Assembly: GCF_013386765.1 (NCBI RefSeq)
Contig: NZ_JACARE010000006.1
Span: 161,620-225,619 of the forward strand
Length of the DNA stretch: 64,000 bases
Source: Pseudomonas yamanorum
GTDB lineage: Bacteria > Pseudomonadota > Gammaproteobacteria > Pseudomonadales > Pseudomonadaceae
Direction of reading: 5' to 3'
The notes beneath the pieces were generated by a model that searched no databases, was not told where the DNA came from, and was given only the letters and a program-made list of their open reading frames with translations. Made by a program: the position numbers and the translations under genes. This document shows positions 50,098 to 58,833 of this stretch, one piece after another; position 1 is the first letter of the stretch, and each line of letters opens with the position of its first letter.

Positions 50098-51080
50098 GCG
50101 CCCATCCTGAAGAGTCGTTCGCCACGCGGTTGTCGGCGGATTCCCAGCGCGATGACCTGATGGTCCAGGTGGCCAAGCTGTATTACGACCTGGAAAAGAC
50201 CCAAAGCGATATCTCCCGGGAAACCGGGCTGACCCGCTGGCAAGTCAGCCGCCTGCTGCGCGAAGCACGGGATTGCGGGGTGGTGCGCATCGATATCGTC
50301 GCCCGCTCGGCGCGCCTGCCGCAGCTGGAAGTGGCCTTGCAACGGCGTTTCGGCCTGCGTGAAGCGCTGGTGCTGGATGTGGAGGATGCCGACACCGCAC
50401 TGAACGTCGTGACCCAGGCCGCCGCCCGCTACCTGTGCAATTTGCAGCCGATGCCGGCGCTGATTGGTGTGTCGTGGGGCCGCACCCTGACCAAGATGGC
50501 CCAGTGGCTGGTGCCGCGCTGGAACGAAGGGGTCAACGTGGTGTTGCTGAACGGCGCGATCAATACGCGCTCGATGGGCGAGCCCAGTCATAACGTCGCG
50601 GAGCGCTTCGCCCAGGCTGCCCGTGGACAGGCCACGTTGCTGCCGGTACCGGCGATTCTCGGGCATGCCCATACCCGCGAAGCGCTGGAGCAGGACCCGG
50701 TGATCGCCCAGGTCTTGCGCCTCGGCCAACAGGCGCCGGTGGCGTGTTTCAGCCTGGGTGAGTTGTCTGATCATTCGGTGTTGATGGAGTCGGGTTACAT
50801 CGACCGGCCATTGCTCGAAGAGTTGGAGCGCCTGGGGGCCGTCGGCGACATCATGGGGCGCTTTATCGGCATGGACGGCGAGCCGGTGATGCCCGAACTC
50901 GACGCCCGCACCCTGGGCCTGCCGTTGGCCGCGTTGCGCGACAAGGCCTGGTCCATTGCCGTGTGCGTCGGCGCGCAGAAGCACCGCATCGTGCACGCCA
51001 GCGTCAAGGCCGGCTACGTCAATGTGCTGGCCACCGACGCGGCCACCGCCCGCTATTTGCTGGAGCAGGATCATGAGTGA
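50094..51080 (+). CDS. SorC/DeoR-type sugar-binding transcriptional regulator
   Basis: The 328-residue protein has the SorC N-terminal HTH (AKLYYDLEKTQSDISRETGL, residues 24-43) and a sugar-binding domain with GVSWGRTLTKMAQWLV near residue 120. It is embedded in the transport operon, which already has a DeoR regulator, so the locus appears to sense two metabolites. The ATG at 50094 overlaps the kinase stop; its own stop overlaps the ATPase start. Confidence 0.92.
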   Translation: MSAHPEESFATRLSADSQRDDLMVQVAKLYYDLEKTQSDISRETGLTRWQVSRLLREARDCGVVRIDIVARSARLPQLEVALQRRFGLREALVLDVEDADTALNVVTQAAARYLCNLQPMPALIGVSWGRTLTKMAQWLVPRWNEGVNVVLLNGAINTRSMGEPSHNVAERFAQAARGQATLLPVPAILGHAHTREALEQDPVIAQVLRLGQQAPVACFSLGELSDHSVLMESGYIDRPLLEELERLGAVGDIMGRFIGMDGEPVMPELDARTLGLPLAALRDKAWSIAVCVGAQKHRIVHASVKAGYVNVLATDAATARYLLEQDHE

Positions 51081-52569
51081 GTTGGCCCTGGATATCCGTC
51101 ATGTCAGCAAGCGTTTTCCGCCCAATGTGGTGGCGCTGACCGACGCGTCCCTCGACGTTCGGCCGGGGGAGGTGCATTGCCTGCTGGGCGCCAATGGCGC
51201 GGGCAAAAGTACCTTGTTGAAAATCGTCGCCGGTGCCCATCGTCCGGATGGCGGCGAGATGTCGGTGGCGGGCCGGCGCGTGGAGTTGAAGAACCCGCAA
51301 CAGGCACGCCAGGCCGGGATCGCGATGATCTATCAGGAACTCGACCTGATCCCGCAGATGACCGTCGAAGAGAACCTGATGCTCGGTTACGCGCCCCAGC
51401 GCTTCGGGATTATTTCCCGGGGCAAGCGCAGTGCCTTGGCCAAGGCCGCGCTGTTGCGGGTAGGGGCGAATTTTTCGAGTACGGATCGGGTGGGCAGCCT
51501 GTCGATTGCCAACCAGCAATTGGCGGCCATCGCTCGGGCGCTGACCTGTGAGGCCCGGCTGGTGGTGATGGATGAGCCTTCGGCGGCGCTGAACGAGACC
51601 GAACTCAAGCGGGTGTTCCAGGTGATCCGCGAGATCACCTCGGCCGGGGTGGCGGTTCTGTATGTCAGCCATCGCCTGAATGAAATCCGTGAGATCGGCG
51701 ACCGGGTCACGGTGCTGCGTGCCGGGCGTACGTTGCAAACCCATGAGCTGGCGCAGATCGATGATCAGGCGCTGATCGCCGCCGTGGTCGGCGAACACCG
51801 CGACCTGCTGGAGCGCAGCCCGCGCCAGGCGCCCCGGGAAAACCTGGCGCTGAACATTCGTCGCCTGCAGGGCGAGCAGGGGCTGGACGTGCAGGGACTG
51901 GAAGTGCGCCAGGGCGAAATTGTCGGGCTTGCCGGGCTGAACGGAGCGGGGCGCAGCACCTTGCTCAAGGCCTTGTTTGGCGTGGGCCGCAACGACAGCG
52001 ATGTCGAGCTGTTCGGCCAGCCCTATCACCCGCAAACCTCGCGCCAGGCCATCCGCCAGGGCGTGGGTTTGGTGCCGGAAAACCGCAAGACCGAAGGCCT
52101 GCTGCTGGATGCGCCGATCTACCGCAACGCCTGCCTGGTGCACACGCGGCACCTGAACTGGTTTTCCCATCGCCAGGCCAAGGACCGCGCCGGCCCAGTG
52201 CTGCAACGCTTGCAGACCAAGCTCGACAACCTGGAGCAACCGGTGCGCCAGCTCTCCGGCGGCAATCAGCAGAAAGTGGTCATGGCCAAGTGGGTGATCG
52301 ACGGCGCGCGCCTGTTGCTGCTGGACGAGCCCAGCCGTGGCCTGGATGTCGGCGCCAAGGCCGACCTCTACGCCCTGGCCCGCAGCCTGGCGCAGGAAGG
52401 GGCTGCGGTGCTGGTGGCCAGCAGCGAGCTGGATGAGTTGTACGTCAATTGCGACCGCATCTGGGTGATGCATGAGGGGCGCAATGCGCTGTGCTTCGAC
52501 CCCTTGAGTGCCAGCCGCGACCAGATCGACCAGGCCATCCTTATCGGTAAAACGAGTGTAGAACCATGA
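51073..52569 (+). CDS. Ribose-type ABC transporter ATPase (two domains)
   Basis: The 498-residue ATPase has two nucleotide domains: the first with GANGAGKST (39-47), IANQQLAAIARAL and LVVMDEPSAAL, the second with GLNGAGRST near 285 and LSGGNQQKVVMAKW near 395. This RbsA/XylG architecture drives sugar uptake with one permease dimer. The ATG at 51073 lies inside the SorC end, overlapping by 8 bases; a longer start would run far into SorC. Overlaps the permease start by 4 bases. Confidence 0.94.
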   Translation: MSELALDIRHVSKRFPPNVVALTDASLDVRPGEVHCLLGANGAGKSTLLKIVAGAHRPDGGEMSVAGRRVELKNPQQARQAGIAMIYQELDLIPQMTVEENLMLGYAPQRFGIISRGKRSALAKAALLRVGANFSSTDRVGSLSIANQQLAAIARALTCEARLVVMDEPSAALNETELKRVFQVIREITSAGVAVLYVSHRLNEIREIGDRVTVLRAGRTLQTHELAQIDDQALIAAVVGEHRDLLERSPRQAPRENLALNIRRLQGEQGLDVQGLEVRQGEIVGLAGLNGAGRSTLLKALFGVGRNDSDVELFGQPYHPQTSRQAIRQGVGLVPENRKTEGLLLDAPIYRNACLVHTRHLNWFSHRQAKDRAGPVLQRLQTKLDNLEQPVRQLSGGNQQKVVMAKWVIDGARLLLLDEPSRGLDVGAKADLYALARSLAQEGAAVLVASSELDELYVNCDRIWVMHEGRNALCFDPLSASRDQIDQAILIGKTSVEP

Positions 52570-53594
52570 CTATTGCGAGCAATCCAAGCCCGGTTTTCGA
52601 TAAGCCTGTCGCCCTCGCCAGCCGCCGTCGCAGTGCGGTGCTGGAGTGGGTGATGCGCTACAACTTCGTGTTCATTTTCCTGTTTGCCGTGGGGGTGGCG
52701 ACGTTCCTGTCGGATGACTTCCTGACCTTCGGCAACATCGCCAACCTGTTCCAGCAAGGGGCGATTGTCGGGATCATCGCCATCGGCATGACCTTCGTCA
52801 TCCTCACGGCCAATATCGATCTTTCAGTGGGCAGCCTGTGTGCCTTCGGCGGGATCCTGGTGGCGGTGCTGCTGCAACAGCAGGTCAGCGGCTGGCTGGC
52901 GGTGCCGGCCACCTTGCTGGTGGGCCTGGCCATCGGCACCTTGATGGGCAGCCTGACGGTGTTTGGCAAGGTGCCGAGTTTTATCATCACCCTGGCCGGC
53001 TTGGTTTCGCTGCGCGGGGCCACGTTCCTGGCGTCCGACGGTGCGCCGATTGGCGGGCTGCCGGCCAGCTTTACGTCGTTCGGCTCGGCCATGATCGACA
53101 TCTTGCCCAGCGCCGGCATTGCGTTCCCGGTGCTGGGGCTGATCTTTATCCTGATCACCGTCATCGCCTGGCTGGTGCTGCGCTACACGGTGTTTGGCGA
53201 GTACGTGCTGGCCACCGGCGGCAACCTGGAGGCCGCGCGGCTGTCCGGAGTACCGGTGCGTGCGGTGACGATTGCAGTGTTCGCCATCTGCGGCGGCCTG
53301 GCAGCGTTTGCCGGTTTGTTGATGACCTCACGCCTGCACGTCGGCCAACCGACCGCCGCCCAGGGCCTGGAGCTGGATGCGATTGCCGCCGTGGTGCTGG
53401 GTGGCACCAGCCTGTTCGGCGGGCGCGGCAGTGTGGTGGGCACGGCGGTGGCGGTGATGCTGCTGCAGGTGCTGCGCAATATCTTCAACCTGCTGGGGCT
53501 GGGCTCGTTCTACCAGATGGCGATCACCGGGGTGATCATCGTGCTGGCGATCCTGCTCAACCGGTTGATCGACCATTACGCCGGGCGTACCTGA
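52566..53594 (+). CDS. Ribose-type ABC transporter permease
   Basis: The 342-residue membrane protein has about ten hydrophobic segments and RbsC-family marks: ILTANIDLSVGSLCAFGG (residues 79-96) and the conserved GLELDAIAAVVLGGTSLFGG near residue 265. It partners the upstream ATPase and the binding protein at 46391. The ATGA overlap with the ATPase gene indicates tight coupling. Confidence 0.94.
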   Translation: MTIASNPSPVFDKPVALASRRRSAVLEWVMRYNFVFIFLFAVGVATFLSDDFLTFGNIANLFQQGAIVGIIAIGMTFVILTANIDLSVGSLCAFGGILVAVLLQQQVSGWLAVPATLLVGLAIGTLMGSLTVFGKVPSFIITLAGLVSLRGATFLASDGAPIGGLPASFTSFGSAMIDILPSAGIAFPVLGLIFILITVIAWLVLRYTVFGEYVLATGGNLEAARLSGVPVRAVTIAVFAICGGLAAFAGLLMTSRLHVGQPTAAQGLELDAIAAVVLGGTSLFGGRGSVVGTAVAVMLLQVLRNIFNLLGLGSFYQMAITGVIIVLAILLNRLIDHYAGRT

Positions 53595-53604
53595 GGACAC
53601 CTTG

Positions 53605-54288
53605 ATGAATGCACCGCTACCCGCGCCGATCAAGGCTGTGATCTTCGACATGGACGGCCTGCTGCTCGACACCGAAGGCATCTACACCGAAGTCACCCAG
53701 TTGATTGCCGACCGCTACGGCCGCACGTTTGACTGGAGCATGAAGCAGAACACTATTGGCCTGGGGGCCTATGAGCTGGCGAGCTACATCGTGCAGGCCG
53801 TGGGTTTGCCGATGAGCCCCGAGGCGTTCTTGCAGGAACGCACACCGTTGATGAATGCACGATTTCCCCAGGCGGCGGCGATGGCCGGGGCCCAGGCGCT
53901 GGTGCGGCACTTGTCGGTCCACGGTGTGCCGATTGCGGTGGGCACCAGTTCGTCGCGGCATTATTTCGAGCTGAAAACCACCTTGCACCGTGAGTGGTTC
54001 GCCTTGTTCGATGCGATCGTCACCGCCGATGACCCACAGGTAGGCGCTGCCAAGCCGGCGCCGGATATCTTCCTGGTGGCCGCCGAGCGGCTGGGGGTGG
54101 CGCCTGCGGACTGTCTGGTGTTCGAGGATTCGCCATTCGGCATCACGGCGGCCAAGGCGGCAGGGATGTACGCCGTGGCGATCCCGGACCCTGCGATGCC
54201 GCAAGAGAAGTTCCTGCATGCAGACGGTCGGCTGCTTAGCCTGGAGGCGTTTGACTTGCAGAGATGGGGGTTGCCGGCTTACCGCTGA
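53605..54288 (+). CDS. HAD-superfamily sugar phosphatase / phosphoglucomutase-like
   Basis: The 227-residue protein has HAD motif I VIFDMDGLLLDTEG (residues 12-25), motif II in VGTSSSR (near 113), and motifs III/IV in KPAPDIF and CLVFEDSPFGI. It resembles beta-phosphoglucomutase-like phosphatases that remove phosphate from sugar phosphates. It is the last gene of the transport operon, 10 bases after the permease, so it may remove a dead-end phosphate. Confidence 0.9.
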   Translation: MNAPLPAPIKAVIFDMDGLLLDTEGIYTEVTQLIADRYGRTFDWSMKQNTIGLGAYELASYIVQAVGLPMSPEAFLQERTPLMNARFPQAAAMAGAQALVRHLSVHGVPIAVGTSSSRHYFELKTTLHREWFALFDAIVTADDPQVGAAKPAPDIFLVAAERLGVAPADCLVFEDSPFGITAAKAAGMYAVAIPDPAMPQEKFLHADGRLLSLEAFDLQRWGLPAYR

Positions 54289-54375
54289 CTCGACGTTCGG
54301 TAGGTTGCCTCGTTGTTGGTGGGTGTATGGTAGACCGGGCAAACACCTGGATTATCTCTGGAGAGAGAGGTGACT

Positions 54376-54567
54376 ATGAGCACTCCCATGCTGAACAAGC
54401 TGCATCTCAACGGCTACGACATCGTGCAGGTCAACAGCGGGCCGTGGCGGGTCTGTACCAAAGCTGATCGGCTGGCATCCTTCGGCTCCCGTGAGCAGGC
54501 ACTGGCGTATGCTGCTGCACTGCCGGGGTACAAGGCGCGGTCGAGGCCTGCTGCCAATATTGGGTGA
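54376..54567 (+). CDS. Small conserved hypothetical protein
   Basis: This 63-residue soluble protein (HLNGYDIVQVNSGPWRVCTK in the middle, then SFGSREQALAYAAALPGYK) has a good GAGAGAGAGG site before its ATG. No family is recognised, although the pattern of a short beta-rich domain with an alanine-rich helix looks like a SPOR- or DUF-type mini domain. It precedes a REPIN element. Confidence 0.65.
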   Translation: MSTPMLNKLHLNGYDIVQVNSGPWRVCTKADRLASFGSREQALAYAAALPGYKARSRPAANIG

Positions 54568-54576
54568 GAGCTTACG

Positions 54577-54668
54577 GTGGCGAGGGAGCTTGCTCCCGCT
54601 GGGCTGCGTAGCGGCCCCAAAATCCGGGGAGCGCTTCGCACTCCAGCGGGAGCAAGCTCCCTCGCCAC
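54577..54668. repeat. REPIN-type inverted repeat, copy 1
   Basis: GTGGCGAGGGAGCTTGCTCC at the left and its inverse GGAGCAAGCTCCCTCGCCAC at the right bound a 92-bp imperfect hairpin. Two extra partial AGCAAGCTCC units follow to about 54700. A related copy lies at 57094-57223. Confidence 0.85.
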
Positions 54669-54720
54669 AGCAAGCTCCCTCTGCCACAGCAAGCTCCTGG
54701 CAATAGTCTGGTGCGGCAGC

Positions 54721-55005
54721 CTAGACGAATGGCTGGCCGTGGAACCCGCGTGGCAGGCGCTGACGGCCTGGCAGGTCGGTCAGGCGCTGGGTCCAGGCAC
54801 TGCGCCAGTCACCGGCGGCATGGGCGGCTTTGGACCTGCGCGCGGCGCGCCGGGCGGCGTTGCGTTGGGTGCGGCGGGCTTCCTTGAAGACTTCGGTGTT
54901 ACGGCAGGTACGGCACTTGACCCGTTTCAGCTCGGTGCTGGAAGGGAGGTTGGTGCCGTGATGACCGCAGGCAAGATGGCCGGCGACCTTGAAGTGAATG
55001 ACCAT
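54721..55005 (-). CDS. Small Cys/His and Arg-rich protein (zinc-ribbon-like)
   Basis: The 94-residue protein starts MVIHFKVAGHLACGHHG and has a second CRTCRN motif, giving a possible zinc-binding set (C13, H15/H16, C36, C39), then an arginine-rich helical stretch (RRTQRNAARRAARRSK). This looks like a small nucleic-acid-binding or ribosome-associated protein, but no family was identified. ATG 55005 has an AAGGAG site. Confidence 0.65.
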   Translation of the reverse strand: MVIHFKVAGHLACGHHGTNLPSSTELKRVKCRTCRNTEVFKEARRTQRNAARRAARRSKAAHAAGDWRSAWTQRLTDLPGRQRLPRGFHGQPFV

Positions 55006-55237
55006 GTAAGCGTCTCCTTCTTGGGGGATGCGTCGCACCGGTAATCTGCTGATGCGCGCGGGCAGGGCGGCCAGCCATGGGCTGATTTCACCGCTCTGTC
55101 TTTTATGACAGTTCGCTGTCCCATGCGTTCGTTTGAGGGTATTTCACGCCCGCCGACACCCATAGCGCCTGCTGCTGTTCGCGACGCACCCGCTCGTTTA
55201 TCCTCCGGTCACACACACAATGTGACTGGAGTGGAAG

Positions 55238-55693
55238 ATGAGCAATCAAGAGTCCCAGGAAGGCGGCTGCCGTTGCGATCGGGTACGTTTTATCGTGACG
55301 GAAAAACCACTGATCACCATGGCGTGCCACTGCATCGGCTGCCAGAAGATGTCATCCAGCGCGTTCTCCCTGAGCGCGCTGATCCCCAGCAGCGGCTTCA
55401 CCATCACCCAGGGCAACCCGGTGATCGGCGGGCTGCACGGCGTAGACCGCCATTACTGCTGCCCCCACTGCATGAGCTGGATGTTTTCCCGCCCCAATGG
55501 CGTGGAAGACTTGATCAACCTGCGGCCGACGATGCTGGATGACGTGAGCGATTACGTGCCGTTCATTGAAACCTGGACCAGTGAAAAGCTGCCATGGGCG
55601 ACGACCCCGGCCCAGCACAGCTTTGCGCAGCTCCCGGAGCGGGAGAATTTCCCGGCATTGATACAGGCGTACGCTGAACTCAACGCCGGTTGA
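55238..55693 (+). CDS. GFA-family (glutathione-dependent formaldehyde-activating-like) protein
   Basis: The 151-residue protein has the zinc-binding GFA pattern: EGGCRCDRVRF (residues 7-17), MACHCIGCQKMS (29-40) and HYCCPHCMSW. Most family members do not act on formaldehyde; the role is open. ATG 55238 has a GGAGTGG site. It converges with the DinB gene one base apart. Confidence 0.9.
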   Translation: MSNQESQEGGCRCDRVRFIVTEKPLITMACHCIGCQKMSSSAFSLSALIPSSGFTITQGNPVIGGLHGVDRHYCCPHCMSWMFSRPNGVEDLINLRPTMLDDVSDYVPFIETWTSEKLPWATTPAQHSFAQLPERENFPALIQAYAELNAG

Positions 55694-55694
55694 A

Positions 55695-56222
55695 TCAACC
55701 TATCAGGGCCAGCAGGTCGGTATCGCCCACGTCGCGCCCGGCCTGTGTCAGCAGCGTCGTCACCTGGCCCCGGTGGTGGGTCTGGTGATTGAAGAAGTGC
55801 ACGAGCAGTGCATGAAAATTCTTGTTCATGGCTGTGCCTGACATGTTGCGGTACTGCAAGGGCTGATCCAGATCCGCTTCAGTGATCGTTTGCACCCAGT
55901 CGATCATGAGCTGGTCGAGCCAGGCGCGGTGGGCCGACAGTTCGCGAATGTCGGCGAAGGCCAGTTGATTCAGGCGTGGCGGCAACTCCAAAGCGCTTAA
56001 CGGCGCCAGTGCGGTAAATCCCGCCGGATGCTCGGCGAAGCGCTTGAGCCAGACCCGGTCGCCCAGGGCGAGGTGGTTCAGCGTGCCCAGGATCGAGCCG
56101 AAAAACGCGCCACGGTCGGCAAGCAAATCCTCATCGCTCAGGCCGCCGGCCGCCTCGTACACCTTGCGGTTCATCCACTGGTTGTAGGTCGCCATCAGGG
56201 CGATATGCTCGGTACGGGTCAT
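55695..56222 (-). CDS. DinB-family protein
   Basis: The 175-residue protein is a DinB/YfiT four-helix bundle with a possible three-His metal site: LNHLALGDRVWL (His near residue 49) and HFFNHQTHHRGQVTTLL near 139. The family includes thiol-dependent metalloenzymes; substrate unknown. ATG 56222 gives the usual MTRTEHIALMATYNQWMNRK start. Convergent with the GFA gene. Confidence 0.88.
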   Translation of the reverse strand: MTRTEHIALMATYNQWMNRKVYEAAGGLSDEDLLADRGAFFGSILGTLNHLALGDRVWLKRFAEHPAGFTALAPLSALELPPRLNQLAFADIRELSAHRAWLDQLMIDWVQTITEADLDQPLQYRNMSGTAMNKNFHALLVHFFNHQTHHRGQVTTLLTQAGRDVGDTDLLALIG

Positions 56223-56346
56223 GTCGGGGCTTCCTCCGTGGGCGGTGGTGCCATGATAAAGCGTGCCTGCCGGGCGGTCATGGTGTTCTGGCGCAGCGGG
56301 TCTATTGTTGTTGATCTGGAACTCTGCGCCCTGGGAGGGTGACACC

Positions 56347-57066
56347 ATGAATACTGGCGATCTACTGGAACAATTGCTGCGCGCTGGCCAGGCCTCGACG
56401 AGCCAGCAGGGCGGCTCTGCACCGGGGGCTCAGGGTGGGCTCGGTGGCTTGGGCGGGCTGCTCGGTGGTTTACTGGGCGGCAGTGGTACTTCTGCCTCCG
56501 GCGGTGGCGGCCTGGGCGGTTTGCTCGGCGGCCTGGGCGGCATGCTGGGTGGAACCCGGGCGGCGCCCCAGGGGCGTACTGGCGGCACCAATTACGCGGC
56601 GCTGGCGTCGTTGGGCATGATGGCGTTCCAGGCGTATCAGGCCTGGCAGCGCCAACAGGCATCGGCGCCGCAGCAGGCGTTGCAAACGGTGGATCAACTG
56701 TCTGGCGCGCAAGTCGAAGAGCACAGCCACGCCGTGTTGCGCGCGTTGATCGCGGCGGCGAAGGCCGATGGCGAGATTGATCAGCGGGAGCAGCAGATGA
56801 TCTCGGCCGAGATCGGCAAGCACACCGATGACCCGCAATTGCAGGCGTGGCTGGATGCCGAGGTGGCCAAGCCGCTGAATGCGGCGGATTTTGCCGAGTT
56901 TGCCGGCGACCCGGCGGTGGCGTCCGAGGTGTACCTGGTCAGCGTGCTGATGGTGGATGACCAGCAGGAGGCGGAGCGCAATTATCTGGATGAACTGGCG
57001 GCGCAGTTGAAGATTGATCCCGCCTTGCAAGTGCATCTGGAGCAGCAGGCCAAGGGGCAGGTTTAA
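56347..57066 (+). CDS. DUF533 / TerB-like protein with glycine-rich region
   Basis: The 239-residue protein has an N-terminal glycine-rich segment (GGLGGLGGLLGGLLGG and similar, residues 30-72), a short hydrophobic part (NYAALASLGMMAFQAYQAW, residues 81-99) and a C-terminal TerB-like acidic helical domain (LRALIAAAKADGEIDQREQQ, residues 130-149). The DUF533/YebE family is often tied to envelope stress. It may associate with the inner membrane. Confidence 0.85.
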   Translation: MNTGDLLEQLLRAGQASTSQQGGSAPGAQGGLGGLGGLLGGLLGGSGTSASGGGGLGGLLGGLGGMLGGTRAAPQGRTGGTNYAALASLGMMAFQAYQAWQRQQASAPQQALQTVDQLSGAQVEEHSHAVLRALIAAAKADGEIDQREQQMISAEIGKHTDDPQLQAWLDAEVAKPLNAADFAEFAGDPAVASEVYLVSVLMVDDQQEAERNYLDELAAQLKIDPALQVHLEQQAKGQV

Positions 57067-57093
57067 ATCGCTATTTACGGTCATACCAAACCT

Positions 57094-57223
57094 GTGGCGA
57101 GGGAGCTTGCTCCCGCTGGGCTGCGCAGCAGACCCAAAACAATCGACCGTGTGCTTTCAGATAGAAATCGGTCGTAGGTTTAGGGCCGCTTCGCGCCCCA
57201 GCGGGAGCAAGCTCCCTCGCCAC
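57094..57223. repeat. REPIN-type inverted repeat, copy 2
   Basis: The same GTGGCGAGGGAGCTTGCTCC arm as at 54577 opens, and GGAGCAAGCTCCCTCGCCAC closes, a 130-bp element. The middle differs from copy 1 in length and sequence, as expected for a REPIN with two outward-inverted REP units. Confidence 0.88.
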
Positions 57224-57243
57224 AGGTGATTATCGTCTGCGGA

Positions 57244-58047
57244 TTAGAACCGCAGTGTGGCCCCCGTCGTGAGCCATTGATGCTGATCCCCGATCAAACT
57301 GCGTCCTACCACCAGGTCTACATCCACATTCTTGCCAACGTGTACCCTCGGCCCGGCTTGCCACGCTTGGTCACCGCCTTGCTGGCCGTAGCGTTCGGCG
57401 ATCAGTGTCAGTGAGTCCATCAGGGTGTATTCAAACCCGGTGCCCCAGGTCGGTCGATGGGTCTGGTCGCCGTCGTTATAGGCATGGCTCCAACCCGCAT
57501 TGAAATTCAACCGCAGGGCTTCCATCGGTTGCCAGGTAAACGGCACATTCAAGTCCGCACCATCAAACGAATGCTGACGGTTCAGCGCGTAATGCACACC
57601 GGCCGACGCGGCCAGTTCCAGGCCCAGGTCTTCCCTGGCCCACAACTGCGCCTTGAGCTGCGGGTTAACCTGGGTTTCACCCTCGCCATCATGGCTGGCC
57701 CGCGACAGGGCGGCGGTCCATTGGAGCCAGGGAATCGCGGTGAACGTGCAAGCGGGCGAGAGGGTTTCACTGTGGGTGGAGCCGTCGTGCCGATTGGCGG
57801 TGTACCAGGCGTCGACATTGCATTCGCCCGGGGCGTTGATCGCGCCGTCGTCGACCACATAGGAACCGCCGGCCGCAAAGGCATTCGACATCAGGCTCAA
57901 CACCAGCACCACGCTCAGCGTGACGCCGACGAAGATCAGGTTGCGCCGCACCGCGCGTCGCTTGGAGGCGGGCAGGGGATGGAAAGTAATGTGAGTGCTG
58001 CGGTTGCGGTATTTGGTGAAACCGTCAGGGGTGTGTTTCTTGTACAT
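57244..58047 (-). CDS. Outer-membrane beta-barrel-like protein
   Basis: The 267-residue protein has an unusually long basic N-region (about 35 residues) before a hydrophobic signal (LIFVGVTLSVVLVLSLMSN; cleavage after AFA). The mature part shows alternating beta-strand patterns and ends in TTGATLRF, an outer-membrane barrel C-terminus. It is the last gene of the leftward mgtA unit. It may be a small porin or an envelope protein induced at low magnesium; function not known. Confidence 0.65.
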   Translation of the reverse strand: MYKKHTPDGFTKYRNRSTHITFHPLPASKRRAVRRNLIFVGVTLSVVLVLSLMSNAFAAGGSYVVDDGAINAPGECNVDAWYTANRHDGSTHSETLSPACTFTAIPWLQWTAALSRASHDGEGETQVNPQLKAQLWAREDLGLELAASAGVHYALNRQHSFDGADLNVPFTWQPMEALRLNFNAGWSHAYNDGDQTHRPTWGTGFEYTLMDSLTLIAERYGQQGGDQAWQAGPRVHVGKNVDVDLVVGRSLIGDQHQWLTTGATLRF

Positions 58048-58165
58048 GGTGAACCTCGATCAACAGCCGGTGGCGCGTCCCGGTCGGATTTGGCAGGGAC
58101 GCGCCGTGATTCAGATAAAAAAGGGTGTGCAGTTGGGTACCGCTACAACTGGGTTCTTCTTTCAT
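58025..58165 (-). CDS. Possible 46-residue protein upstream of barrel gene
   Basis: A leftward frame with a TTGGAG site encodes MKEEPSCSGTQLHTLFYLNH and continues to a TGA inside the barrel gene (23-base overlap). Its RNA contains GGCGCGTCCC/GGGACGCGCC, a perfect 10-bp stem (58072-58105). It may be a leader peptide or a chance frame. Confidence 0.35.
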   Translation of the reverse strand: MKEEPSCSGTQLHTLFYLNHGASLPNPTGTRHRLLIEVHHVQETHP

Positions 58166-58191
58166 GTGTGGATGCTCCAATAAGGGTTGAT

Positions 58192-58539
58192 TCAGCTGTC
58201 TACGCTCAGCACATGGATACCGCTGGCCTTGGCCTGGCTCACCAGTTCCGAGGTGTCGTCGCCACCGGGCAGCGCGATGATCACGTCGGGACGGCTGTCG
58301 GTGAGCATGAACTGGTTGCGGTGACGCTCGGCCTGCTTGCCATGGCGTTGCCAGTTGGGTGGGTAACGCACCACGTCCACTCCCGTTTCCCGGGCCCAGT
58401 CCTCCACGTCGCTGCCCAGGAATTGACTGCCGCCGTGGATCAATACCTGCACGGGGCGCAGGCGGTGGTAGGCATCCAGCACCTGGCGGGACATTTTTGT
58501 ATCGGCGTAATGACGACCTGCACAGATCAAGACGCGCAT
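58192..58539 (-). CDS. DUF2493 (SLOG-type) protein
   Basis: The 115-residue protein has the DUF2493/SLOG-like start MRVLICAGRHYADTK, a PVQVLIHGGSQFLGSDVEDW block (residues 29-48) and PDVIIALPGGDDTSELV near the end, a nucleotide-binding Rossmann-like fold. Similar proteins bind nucleotide-derived ligands in stress or phage-related systems, but here it sits in the mgtA unit, so its role may be linked to that stress. Confidence 0.82.
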   Translation of the reverse strand: MRVLICAGRHYADTKMSRQVLDAYHRLRPVQVLIHGGSQFLGSDVEDWARETGVDVVRYPPNWQRHGKQAERHRNQFMLTDSRPDVIIALPGGDDTSELVSQAKASGIHVLSVDS

Positions 58540-58570
58540 GGTGAGGGTTCCTTGTATTGCGTATTGCGAT

Positions 58571-58774
58571 TTATCGACGCGGGCGCAGCAAGCGAATGCA
58601 GGTGCTGTTCAAGGTGCTGGAGAACCCCAGCATGAAGCGCATTTCCACGGCGCTGAGCACGTTGCGTGCGTAAAGCCGCACGCCCAGCACCATCACCGTC
58701 TTGGCGGCCTGGGCAAGGCCGAACACCAGCGCCGCGCGTGCGGCGTTGTCGAGGTAGCTCATGAGTGTTTTCAT
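58571..58774 (-). CDS. Small helical membrane-associated protein
   Basis: The 67-residue protein (MKTLMSYLDNAARAALVFGL, then AKTVMVLGVRLYARNV and LLRPRR at the end) has one or two weakly hydrophobic helices and a basic C-terminus. It lies between mgtA and the DUF2493 gene in the same direction. No family recognised; it might be a small regulator of the transporter. ATG 58774 has a GGAGACAG site. Confidence 0.5.
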   Translation of the reverse strand: MKTLMSYLDNAARAALVFGLAQAAKTVMVLGVRLYARNVLSAVEMRFMLGFSSTLNSTCIRLLRPRR

Positions 58775-58833
58775 TGTCTGTCTCCGCGAGCGCTGGCTAT
58801 CCACCGATAGCCAGCGTTTTCAGGGGCGGTTGA

